NCBI RefSeq assembly: GCF_003475325.1 | Contig: NZ_QRQC01000038.1 | Location: 1 to 6,842, forward strand | From: Collinsella sp. AF33-16 | Lineage (GTDB): Bacteria; Actinomycetota; Coriobacteriia; Coriobacteriales; Coriobacteriaceae | Direction of reading: 5' to 3' | DNA length: 6,842 bases | In this document: piece by piece, positions 1-6,492 of the stretch | Numbering within the stretch: the stretch's first letter is position 1 | Layout of the letters: every line of letters starts with the position of its first letter | Position numbers and translations under genes: made by a program | Notes under the pieces: model-generated | What the model was told of the DNA's origin: nothing | The model's input: the letters and a program-made list of their open reading frames with translations, nothing else | Databases searched by the model: none

Positions 1-98
1 ACATTAAGTGCTCTCCGGCTCGTGCGGAACTCGCGATCGACTTCGCATGCCGCCGGGCAGCCGGGGCCGACACCCCTCAAAGATTTTCAAAAAAGTTG

Positions 99-128
99 TT
101 GACGCGCGCGTAACGACTCGTCTAATAT
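99..128 (+). promoter_or_regulatory. Sigma70-type promoter of the Ile-Ala-Ile tRNA cluster
   Basis: A -35 box TTGACG (99-104) and a -10 box TAATAT (123-128) are separated by 18 bp, and the first tRNA begins 15 bp after the -10. An A/T-rich patch at about 79-95 just upstream of the -35 resembles an UP element, as is usual for stable-RNA promoters. The first 78 bases of the window hold no gene or signal that I can support. Confidence 0.75.
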
Positions 129-142
129 ATCCCTTGCGCGAT

Positions 143-219
143 GGACCTGTAGCTCAGTTGGTTAGAGCGTCCGGCTGATAACCGGGAGGTCACAAGTTCG
201 AATCTTGTCAGGTCCACCA
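143..219 (+). tRNA. tRNA-Ile (anticodon GAT), first copy
   Basis: A complete 77-nt cloverleaf with CCA encoded. The acceptor stem GGACCTG pairs with CAGGTCC, the D-arm GCTC pairs with GAGC, and the anticodon stem TCCGG/CCGGG carries loop CTGATAA, giving anticodon GAT. The T-arm is ACAAG-TTCGAAT-CTTGT, the discriminator is A, and CCA is at 217-219. It reads AUC/AUU codons. This tRNA and tRNA-Ala(TGC) are the pair commonly found in 16S-23S rRNA spacers, but no rRNA is visible here. The gene is identical to the copy at 367-443. Confidence 0.97.
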
Positions 220-230
220 CTTTCTTTCGC

Positions 231-275
231 AATAAACACCCCAGCGAGAGCCGAGTCGCCGCTGGGGTGTTTATT
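231..275 (+). terminator. 16-bp perfect hairpin between tRNA-Ile and tRNA-Ala
   Basis: Arms 231-246 and 260-275 are perfectly complementary over 16 bp. The core is ACACCCCAGCG/CGCTGGGGTGT, flanked by AATAA and TTATT, with a 13-nt loop. The A-rich left foot and T-rich right foot give it a bidirectional-terminator look. The T-tract is interrupted, however, and the next tRNA begins only 11 bp later with no clear promoter of its own. It may therefore be a partial attenuator or an RNA-processing signal that separates the tRNAs. The hairpin is certain; its role is inferred. Confidence 0.5.
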
Positions 276-286
276 ACTGTCTCCGT

Positions 287-362
287 GGGGGTTTAGCTCA
301 GCTGGGAGAGCGCGGGCTTTGCAAGCCTGAGGTCAGGGGTTCGATCCCCCTAACCTCCACCA
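287..362 (+). tRNA. tRNA-Ala (anticodon TGC)
   Basis: A 76-nt cloverleaf with encoded CCA (360-362). The acceptor stem GGGGGTT pairs with AACCTCC with one G-T wobble. The anticodon stem CGGGC/GCCTG carries loop TTTGCAA, giving anticodon TGC for GCN codons. The T-arm is AGGGG-TTCGATC-CCCCT. It lies between two identical tRNA-Ile genes, and the second begins only 4 nt after its CCA end, so these two are surely co-transcribed. Confidence 0.97.
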
Positions 363-363
363 T

Positions 364-443
364 GATGGACCTGTAGCTCAGTTGGTTAGAGCGTCCGGCT
401 GATAACCGGGAGGTCACAAGTTCGAATCTTGTCAGGTCCACCA
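364..443 (+). repeat. 80-bp perfect direct repeat (other copy at 140-219)
   Basis: The sequence starting GATGGACCTG at 140 and running to the CCA end at 219 recurs without a mismatch at 364-443. It includes 3 bp upstream of each tRNA-Ile gene. The repeats are offset by 224 bp and enclose the 16-bp hairpin and tRNA-Ala. Recombination between them would delete or duplicate tRNA-Ala plus one tRNA-Ile. Confidence 0.95.
367..443 (+). tRNA. tRNA-Ile (anticodon GAT), second copy
   Basis: Identical over all 77 nt to the gene at 143-219, with the same acceptor, D-, anticodon (loop CTGATAA) and T-arms and an encoded CCA. It follows the tRNA-Ala gene after 4 nt and is followed 14 nt later by the cluster terminator. 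The perfect identity points to recent duplication or ongoing gene conversion. Confidence 0.97.
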
Positions 444-457
444 TCAAAACTGTGAAG

Positions 458-490
458 AGCCCTGGGGCGTTGCCTCGGGGCTTTTTTCTT
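458..490 (+). terminator. Rho-independent terminator of the tRNA cluster
   Basis: An 11-bp stem (458-468 with 472-482; AGCCCTGGGGC against GCCTCGGGGCT, two G-T wobbles) is followed by TTTTTT and TT. It stands 14 nt after the last tRNA, the expected position for ending the tRNA transcript. Confidence 0.85.
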
Positions 491-518
491 ACCTACTGAA
501 AGTAGTCAAAAAAGCCCC
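477..518. other. Alternative hairpin overlapping the tRNA terminator
   Basis: GGGGCTTTTTT (477-487) is exactly complementary to AAAAAAGCCCC (508-518), and a nested CTACT/AGTAG stem (493-497 with 501-505) lies inside the loop. The left arm is the same G-run that forms the right arm of the 458-482 terminator stem. The two structures are thus mutually exclusive in RNA, while in DNA they look like a double or bidirectional terminator. No minus-strand gene converges here. The pairing is seen; a switching role is speculative. Confidence 0.45.
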
Positions 519-541
519 GTCCCAAATTAACTACTTTGATT

Positions 542-571
542 TTGTGTGCTGTGCGAAAGATTGGGTAGTAT
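542..571 (+). promoter_or_regulatory. Candidate promoter for the 628-1998 operon
   Basis: TTGTGT (542-547) and TAGTAT (566-571) are spaced by 18 bp, about 57 bp before the first start codon, in an A/T-rich stretch between the tRNA terminator and the coding block. The predicted leader contains a small hairpin, GCGGC (583-587) with GCCGC (593-597). The boxes are imperfect, so the exact position is tentative. Confidence 0.4.
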
Positions 572-627
572 AGCTATTCAATGCGGCGGGCTGCCGCGTG
601 TTAACCGCTACGTACCGGAGGTGTTCC

Positions 628-1128
628 ATGGTTCGTGTCGACATAGAGACCATCGTCATGGCCGCCGGTCCCGTGCCATCGCTTATCGTGCTTCGTGAGC
701 GCAGCAGCAAATCGGACTCGCCCGCGCCGCTGCGCTCCCTTTCCATTCAGACTGGTTCGTTTGAAGCTGCTGCCATCAGCCGCGGCATCGATAGCGGCCG
801 CGCCGAGCGCCCGATCACCCATGACCTGTTGCTCGATACCGTTGACGCCCTGGGCGCCAAGCTCGAGCGCATCGAGATCGTTCGCGCCGAGCCGCCGGTG
901 TTCTACGCGACGATCGTCGTACTGGCCGATGGCGAGGAGCGCAAGATCGACGCCCGCCCCAGTGATGCCATTGCCCTTGCCGTGCGCAGCAATGCTCCCA
1001 TGTTTGTGGAGGACGACATCATGAATCGCCTGGGCACTGTTTCCACCCACGCCGAGGATGTCGACGACGAGCAGGAGTTCGAGAAGTTCGACGAGTTCGT
1101 CCATACGCTCTCCCCCGATGACTTCTAA
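628..1128 (+). CDS. Bifunctional nuclease family protein (DUF151/BFN domain)
   Basis: A 166-residue protein. The family hallmark is clear. Residues 42-54 (TGSFEAAAISRGI) and 61-69 (RPITHDLLL) are followed by a hydrophobic strand and then the signature at 107-128, with core ARPSDAIALAVR (109-120) and PMFVED (124-129). The domain spans about residues 5-132, and the C-terminal 30 residues are acidic. Members of this family are reported to have RNase/DNase activity, and plant and bacterial versions are linked to stress or wound responses. The substrate here is unknown. I chose the ATG at 628 because GGAGG (617-621) lies 6 nt upstream; an in-frame GTG at 598 lacks such a site. The next ORF begins directly after its stop codon, suggesting an operon with the two genes downstream. 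The family assignment is firm, the biochemical role much less so. Confidence 0.88.
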   Translation: MVRVDIETIVMAAGPVPSLIVLRERSSKSDSPAPLRSLSIQTGSFEAAAISRGIDSGRAERPITHDLLLDTVDALGAKLERIEIVRAEPPVFYATIVVLADGEERKIDARPSDAIALAVRSNAPMFVEDDIMNRLGTVSTHAEDVDDEQEFEKFDEFVHTLSPDDF

Positions 1129-1161
1129 ATGCGGGGCGGCAGGGTTGCGGAGTGTTCGCTG

Positions 1162-1518
1162 ATGGCCAGCGGTATGTCGGCTGAGGCGGCGGCCATTGCG
1201 CGCGAGGCCCAGATGCGCTCGGAGGCATCCGAGGCGGCACGCATTGCCTATGTGACGCAGGCCCGCACGCTTCGCGAGCGCCGCGGCTCGTTTATCAAGA
1301 TGGTTGTCGTCTCCGCCCTTGTCGCGGCAATCTGCTCGCGCCTTCGTGGTACAGTTGGTGCGCTTGGGTTTTCGATTTCAACAGGCTTGGTAATCTGGGG
1401 TGTGGTCGATGCAGTAATGCTGACCAACCAGATCAAGGTACTCGACAAGCGCGCGATGGATATGATGCGCGCCCGCGACGCTGCCGCCAAGATCGCTGCC
1501 GAGGCACAAGAACTGTAA
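1162..1518 (+). CDS. Small two-helix membrane protein of unknown function
   Basis: A 118-residue protein that I do not recognise. Residues 1-43 are an Ala/Glu/Arg-rich amphipathic helix, probably coiled coil (MSAEAAAIAREAQ, then SEASEAARIA). Two hydrophobic segments follow, roughly FIKMVVVSALVAAIC and GFSISTGLVIWGVVDAVML, separated by a short Arg/Gly turn. The protein ends in another charged Ala-rich helix. This suggests a membrane hairpin with both helical ends on the same side, probably cytoplasmic. The start at 1162 is preferred because GGAG (1149-1152) lies 9 nt upstream. An in-frame ATG at 1129 sits immediately after the upstream stop (TAAATG), has no Shine-Dalgarno, and would add 11 residues by translational coupling. 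It lies between the nuclease gene and the next unknown gene, with a gap of about 30 bp on each side. Confidence 0.72.
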   Translation: MASGMSAEAAAIAREAQMRSEASEAARIAYVTQARTLRERRGSFIKMVVVSALVAAICSRLRGTVGALGFSISTGLVIWGVVDAVMLTNQIKVLDKRAMDMMRARDAAAKIAAEAQEL

Positions 1519-1548
1519 CGACGCCAGACTCGATGGGAAGGTCTAAAG

Positions 1549-1998
1549 ATGGCACAGGATATGCAGGACGCCGGTAACGTCTCCGCCGAGCTCGACGCCA
1601 TGGTGTGTGACCTGATTGGTGCGTTCTTGGACGACCTTGCCGCCGGCGAGAACCCGGGCGTAGTTGTGGCGATCGAGGACGCTGCTTCCAACCGATATCT
1701 GGCGGCGCTCGACGAGGACGGCGAAGAGGCATGCCTCGAGGCGGCCACCAACTTTATCTCCGAGCACAAGATGGGTCTTAAGGACGAGGGCCTGGGCCGC
1801 ATCGCCCGCTATGCCATCGGCTACACCGGTTGTGTCGAAATTGACGGCGGCTATCACGACGCCCTGCTCGTGAGCTTCTTCGAAACCACGCTCGAGAGCG
1901 GTTTTTCGGCATACGTGCTGTATGAGGGCATGGGTGCCGGCGATGGTTTTATGTGGAGCGACCCTGAACCTGCAGGTGAGGAAACCCCTCTTATCTAA
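1549..1998 (+). CDS. Acidic cytosolic protein of unknown function
   Basis: A 149-residue protein with no family I recognise. It has no signal peptide or membrane segment and is strongly acidic. An N-terminal helical part (VSAELDAMVCDLIGAFLDDL) is followed by alternating strand-like and helical segments, including VVVAIEDA, RIARYAIGYTG and ALLVSFFETTL. This pattern suggests a compact alpha/beta domain. GGAAGG (1536-1541) is 7 nt before the ATG; a second ATG at 1561 is possible. Spacing of 30 bp from the preceding membrane-protein gene and the matching strand suggest it is the last gene of the 628-1998 operon. Codon use matches its neighbours, so there is no sign of recent transfer. Confidence 0.75.
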   Translation: MAQDMQDAGNVSAELDAMVCDLIGAFLDDLAAGENPGVVVAIEDAASNRYLAALDEDGEEACLEAATNFISEHKMGLKDEGLGRIARYAIGYTGCVEIDGGYHDALLVSFFETTLESGFSAYVLYEGMGAGDGFMWSDPEPAGEETPLI

Positions 1999-2040
1999 AA
2001 TCGCTAAAATAAACGAGTTTTCGGTAAAAGGCTCAATATT

Positions 2041-2068
2041 CCCGCTGAGCGTTGTATCGCTGGGCGGG
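2041..2068 (+). other. Imperfect hairpin in the typA upstream region
   Basis: CCCGCTGAGCG (2041-2051) can pair with CGCTGGGCGGG (2058-2068) through 9 Watson-Crick pairs, one wobble and one mismatch, with loop TTGTAT. No T-tract follows, so it does not look like a terminator. It could be a leader structure or protein-binding site ahead of typA. I see no convincing promoter in 1999-2115, so typA may be read through from the upstream operon or use a weak promoter. Confidence 0.3.
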
Positions 2069-2115
2069 CCGCATACGCGTGCCGTTTGTATATGGATAGA
2101 AGATAGGGGAACTAC

Positions 2116-3954
<1,839 letters not shown>

Positions 3955-3981
3955 GCGCTGGGGCTTATAACTGCCAATAAG

Positions 3982-4016
3982 AAAGGGCGTCGACCGCAAT
4001 GGTCGGCGCCCTTTTT
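3982..4016. terminator. Intrinsic terminator of typA, probably bidirectional
   Basis: A 14-bp stem (3982-3995 with 4001-4014, one G-T wobble) with loop GCAAT ends in TTTTT on the + strand, 27 nt after the typA stop. Read on the minus strand the hairpin is followed by TTTCTTATT, so it can also end the convergent minus-strand unit that stops at 4084. Confidence 0.88.
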
Positions 4017-4043
4017 GGTGCAATGGGATCAGGTTGCTTTGCG

Positions 4044-4076
4044 CCACCACAAAGGTGCCTGGCCCTTTTGTGGTGG
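4044..4076 (-). other. Hairpin just after the bactofilin-like gene stop
   Basis: CCACCACAAA (4044-4053) pairs perfectly with TTTGTGGTGG (4067-4076). A further GG/CC pair extends the stem after a 1-nt bulge. It starts 7 nt beyond the stop codon of the minus-strand gene. No T-tract follows on either strand, so it is more likely a 3'-end stabilising structure than an efficient terminator. Confidence 0.4.
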
Positions 4077-4083
4077 TTGGCGG

Positions 4084-5229
4084 CTAGGCGGTGGGGAGTC
4101 CTGGCGTGTTAGCCGGCTGCTGCGGCTTGAGGTGGGCGTTGCGCCAGATGATCTGGATGGCGTAGCCGAGCGTGAAGACGAAGGCTACACCGCTGACAAA
4201 GTTGCCCATAAGAGGAAGTGCCGTGAGTGCGCCCGCGACGATACCGCCCACGGCGGCCATGGCGTAGCGGTTTTGGTTGTGTCCGACCATGCGCGCGACC
4301 GCGGTGCCCGTAAATGCCGCCGAGACCAAAGCGATGCCGATGACGCCGCACATGAGGGCGGCGGCGAGCGACAGGCCTGCAATCGAGATGATGAGCAGCA
4401 GCACGGCGGGAGCGACGGCGACCGTGCCCAGAAGACCACTTACCCACAGCGGCATGGGACGCTGATGGAGCATGCCGGCAGCGCTGGCGGTTGCGCGTGG
4501 AAAGACAAGCTCAAGCAGGATGGCGACAAAGCAGGTGGAAAGCGCCGCGGCAACGATGCCGCCGATAATGTCGTTGGCCGTAGAGGTGTTCTCGTTCTCG
4601 GTCCGGTCGATCTTGAGAGCTCCGACCTGGGCGCCCTCGGCCCGCTCGGGGTCCTGTGAGACGTGGGCGTTCACCGTGCCGGTGATGCGGGCGTTTTTAC
4701 CCAGGATGAGCTTGTCGGCCCAGACCTCAACATCGCCATCGACGGTGCCGTCGATGGTTACGGTGTCGCCGGCAAGCGCCGCCGATTTGGCGGAGCCGCG
4801 CAGGGCGACCGTTTCGCCTGCCGCGTAAAAACAGTTGGCGGTGCTGCCGGTGTTGAGCACGACGTGCTGGCCGGCCACCGTGACGCTGCCATCGATTGCG
4901 GTTTTGGCGATATCGATGGTGCGTGCCGCCAGACGAACGGCGCCGCCTACGGTGCAATCGCGAATCGACAGGTTCTCACCCGCCGCGATAATATCGCGGC
5001 CGATGGAGGCGTCGTCTAGGTTGAGACTTTGGCCGGCCCAGTACAGGTCGCCTTCGATACCGGACGGAGTTGAGTCAACTTCGGTTGCGAGCACGTTTCC
5101 CGCGGTGTCGGTGCCGGCGAACGACACCGTGGGAAGTGCGGTGAGCGCGAGCGCAATCAGCGCGAATAGGATGGTGATGCGGGTCTGCGCTTTGTGGCGC
5201 CGGATCGACGGTACTTGGTTGCAAGGCAT
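4084..5229 (-). CDS. Exported bactofilin-like beta-solenoid protein with C-terminal membrane domain
   Basis: A 381-residue protein. Residues 1-38 are a signal peptide: basic n-region (RRHK), hydrophobic core ITILFALIALALTALP, and likely cleavage after SFA. Residues about 57-190 form six or seven degenerate rungs of 15-20 residues with pattern [V/I]xxAGxxxxL, for example IIAAGENLSI, VTVAGQHVVL, FYAAGETVAL and LAGDTVTIDG. This is the right-handed solenoid style of bactofilins and polymer-forming proteins. An acidic linker (191-220) precedes about four or five hydrophobic helices (221-366) and a short polar tail. Known bactofilins are cytoplasmic scaffolds, so the signal peptide implies an extracytoplasmic version tied to the membrane, perhaps in envelope organisation; that role is inference. 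The ATG at 5229 has AAGGA 6 nt upstream; a longer frame up to 5277 lacks a good site and would include the palindrome. Confidence 0.82.
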   Translation of the reverse strand: MPCNQVPSIRRHKAQTRITILFALIALALTALPTVSFAGTDTAGNVLATEVDSTPSGIEGDLYWAGQSLNLDDASIGRDIIAAGENLSIRDCTVGGAVRLAARTIDIAKTAIDGSVTVAGQHVVLNTGSTANCFYAAGETVALRGSAKSAALAGDTVTIDGTVDGDVEVWADKLILGKNARITGTVNAHVSQDPERAEGAQVGALKIDRTENENTSTANDIIGGIVAAALSTCFVAILLELVFPRATASAAGMLHQRPMPLWVSGLLGTVAVAPAVLLLIISIAGLSLAAALMCGVIGIALVSAAFTGTAVARMVGHNQNRYAMAAVGGIVAGALTALPLMGNFVSGVAFVFTLGYAIQIIWRNAHLKPQQPANTPGLPTA

Positions 5230-5241
5230 AGTGAATCCTTC

Positions 5242-5266
5242 GTTAGATACTCGACAGGTATCTAAC
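5242..5266 (-). promoter_or_regulatory. Perfect 9-bp palindrome, candidate operator or leader hairpin
   Basis: GTTAGATAC (5242-5250) and GTATCTAAC (5258-5266) are exact reverse complements with a 7-bp spacer. On the coding strand the palindrome abuts the GAAGGA ribosome binding site of the gene starting at 5229. It could be a dimeric repressor site in the 106-bp gap, or an mRNA hairpin that affects ribosome access. It lacks a T-tract, so it is not an intrinsic terminator. I do not see convincing -35/-10 boxes around it. Confidence 0.6.
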
Positions 5267-5335
5267 AGGGTACCCAACGCGCGGGCGCTCTAAAAGAATC
5301 TCTCGGTTGCATTTCGAGGGGTTGTGCTGTGCTAC

Positions 5336-6025
5336 CTACTTTTTACGGTGCAAAAAGCGCGCGATGTCTTCCTCGGTAGGGCTTTTAATGTCAAAGCGCA
5401 GTGATAGCCAACGCAGCCCCATGGTCACCACAACGCATACGACCAGTGCGGCAACATTGCTCATGAGGCCGCTCATGACGAGGGCTACATAGCTTGCCGA
5501 TCCGGCGATGGCCGCGATGGCATAGAAGTTGGTGCGTTGGAAAATGCCCGGGACCACGCCCATAAAGCCGTCGCGCAGCATGCCGCCGCCCACGGCGGTA
5601 AAGAAGCCCATCATGATACATACGGCGGGCGCAAATCCGTACACCAACGCCTTGTCCGCGCCGGTTGCTGCATAGATGCCGACCGAGATGATGTCGAGCA
5701 GGGGAATGAGTTTTTCGGGCTTATCGACGATTGCCGGGAAGATATAGATGATGGCGGCTGTGGCGATGGAGAGCGGTAGTGCCATGGGCTGGTTGAGGAT
5801 GTAGACGTTGCCGACCTGGAGCGTCATATCGCGCAAAAGACCGCCGCCCAGACCGCAGACCACCGCGAGCGCGACCGCGCCCACCAGGTCGAGCTTGTGC
5901 TCGCGAGCGACCAGCACGCCCGAGATCGATGCCGCGACAACGGCGAACATCTCGAGCCAAAATGGGATAGCGACCATGGCATCCGAGGCGTGTGAAGTAA
6001 CAGTCATAGCGGCGACGACGGGCAA
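5336..6025 (-). CDS. TRIC/UPF0126-family membrane channel protein
   Basis: A 229-residue integral membrane protein with about seven hydrophobic helices. It shows the internal duplication typical of prokaryotic TRIC (trimeric intracellular cation) channels, known earlier as UPF0126 (YadS/YicG): GLGGGLLRD (58-66) and AVGGGMLRD (144-152), each in a kinked helix. Family members form trimers that conduct monovalent cations, mainly K+. A short basic C-terminus (FLHRKK) ends in the cytoplasm. I chose the TTG at 6025 because AAAGGA (6038-6033 on this strand) lies 7 nt upstream. The ATG at 6007 has no visible Shine-Dalgarno and would remove 6 residues, and longer frames up to 6142 add a non-hydrophobic tail not typical of the family. 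It lies 106 bp upstream of the bactofilin-like gene on the same strand with no clear terminator between, so partial co-transcription is possible. Confidence 0.88.
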   Translation of the reverse strand: MPVVAAMTVTSHASDAMVAIPFWLEMFAVVAASISGVLVAREHKLDLVGAVALAVVCGLGGGLLRDMTLQVGNVYILNQPMALPLSIATAAIIYIFPAIVDKPEKLIPLLDIISVGIYAATGADKALVYGFAPAVCIMMGFFTAVGGGMLRDGFMGVVPGIFQRTNFYAIAAIAGSASYVALVMSGLMSNVAALVVCVVVTMGLRWLSLRFDIKSPTEEDIARFLHRKK

Positions 6026-6138
6026 GATGAGGTCCTTTGATTCTCGGGTTTGAACAATGCCCGTACATAGTACATGGTTGGCGGCGATTGAGACCCTATT
6101 GCTCGGCAAACGGTAGGGACTGGGAACGGTCATGGGTA

Positions 6139-6207
6139 CCAAACATGTGCATCAGCCTCCAAAGATGCCGAAAAATGTCGTTTTTGGAGGGTGATGTACA
6201 TGTTTGG
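6139..6207. repeat. Long inverted repeat with 25-bp arms
   Basis: Arms 6139-6163 and 6183-6207 pair at 24 of 25 positions (23 Watson-Crick, one wobble at 6149/6197, one mismatch at 6155/6191), with a 19-nt centre. The arm ends are CCAAACATGT and ACATGTTTGG. It lies 114 bp upstream of the TRIC-family start and outside any credible gene. Neither side has a T-tract, so it is not a terminator. It resembles a REP- or MITE-like palindromic unit or a structured leader of the TRIC mRNA. Which one cannot be decided from a single copy. Confidence 0.75.
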
Positions 6208-6238
6208 GGAAGCGTGCAGCCGAGAGGGGATCCGATAA

Positions 6239-6260
6239 CAAAAAAGCCCCATTGCTGGGG
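6239..6260 (-). terminator. Minus-strand intrinsic terminator
   Basis: On the minus strand CCCCA (6260-6256), a GCAA tetraloop and TGGGG (6251-6247) form a short stable hairpin followed by C and TTTTTT (6245-6240). It would stop leftward transcripts from the hairpin-array and tRNA-Ser side before they reach the TRIC-family gene. It is the third terminator in a row on this strand, which hints that something transcribed lies between 6262 and 6454. Confidence 0.65.
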
Positions 6261-6288
6261 TTGAATGCGATGCGGGCGCGGGTTGAAT

Positions 6289-6420
6289 AGGAGGGATGTC
6301 CAAATTTTGAGCGGAGCTCAAAATTTATTCGGTCGGCTTACGCCGACCGCGCTGCGCTAAAAACGCGCCACTGGCGCGTTTTCTTTACGCTTTGCGCCCT
6401 GGCGGGTTCGAATCCCTCCT
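6289..6420. other. Array of three perfect hairpins inside a 9-bp long-range stem
   Basis: Three consecutive perfect hairpins are present. The first is 6302-6312 with 6316-6326 (AAATTTTGAGC, 11 bp, loop GGA). The second is 6330-6337 with 6342-6349 (CGGTCGGC, 8 bp, loop TTAC). The third is 6360-6369 with 6373-6382 (AAAACGCGCC, 10 bp, loop ACT). A small CGCC-CT-GGCG hairpin follows at 6395-6404. The set is enclosed by AGGAGGGAT (6289-6297), which is the exact complement of ATCCCTCCT (6412-6420), giving a multibranch fold. The third hairpin has T-rich feet in both directions and could act as a terminator. No protein frame here is credible. It is a candidate structured RNA or palindromic mobile unit; the pairing is seen, the function unknown. 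Confidence 0.6.
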
Positions 6421-6428
6421 CCTCCGCC
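6404..6428 (+). pseudogene. 25-nt fragment of tRNA-Ser 3' end, inverted to the real gene
   Basis: This stretch, from GGG of the T-stem through TTCGAAT to CTCCTCCGCC, is identical to the 3' end of tRNA-Ser(CGA), but on the opposite strand. Its exact reverse complement is 6494-6518. Upstream the T-stem is broken (GCGGG where the gene has GAGGG), and there is no CCA, anticodon arm or acceptor 5' half, so it is not a functional tRNA. T-arm-to-3'-end copies are typical scars of tRNA-targeted integration, but those are normally direct repeats, so the inversion is odd. Together with 6494-6518 it forms a 25-bp inverted repeat 65 bp apart. Confidence 0.75.
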
Positions 6429-6454
6429 GTATTTGCCTGTTAGGGACTCAAAAC

Positions 6455-6481
6455 AAAAAAGCCCCCAATGCCGGGAGCTTT
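6455..6481 (-). terminator. Terminator of tRNA-Ser(CGA)
   Basis: On the minus strand AAAGCTCCC pairs with GGGGGCTTT (9 bp, one G-T wobble) around loop GGCATT, running into TTTTTT (plus-strand A-run 6455-6460). It lies about 12 nt beyond the CCA end of tRNA-Ser(CGA), the usual place for a tRNA terminator. Confidence 0.82.
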
Positions 6482-6492
6482 CTCAACCAAAA

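Noticed and set aside
1..98. End of an upstream protein gene
   Set aside because: Short open frames cross this stretch, but none shows recognisable protein sequence, and nothing distinguishes them from chance in GC-rich DNA.
4015..4659. A 214-codon + strand frame antisense to the solenoid gene
   Set aside because: It overlaps a gene with signal peptide, repeats and transmembrane helices on the other strand. Its own product is low-complexity and hydrophilic, and it begins inside the typA terminator.
6130..6321. A 63-codon minus-strand frame upstream of the TRIC gene
   Set aside because: It runs through the 25-bp inverted repeat and the minus-strand terminator, has no ribosome binding site, and shows no protein-like composition.
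6302..6382. CRISPR array
   Set aside because: The three palindromes differ in sequence and loop, so there is no repeated unit with spacers.
6289..6428. tmRNA or complete + strand tRNA ending at 6428
   Set aside because: Although the 3' end looks like a T-arm and acceptor strand, there is no 5' acceptor partner at the right place, no CCA, no tag-peptide frame that I recognise, and the T-stem is mismatched.
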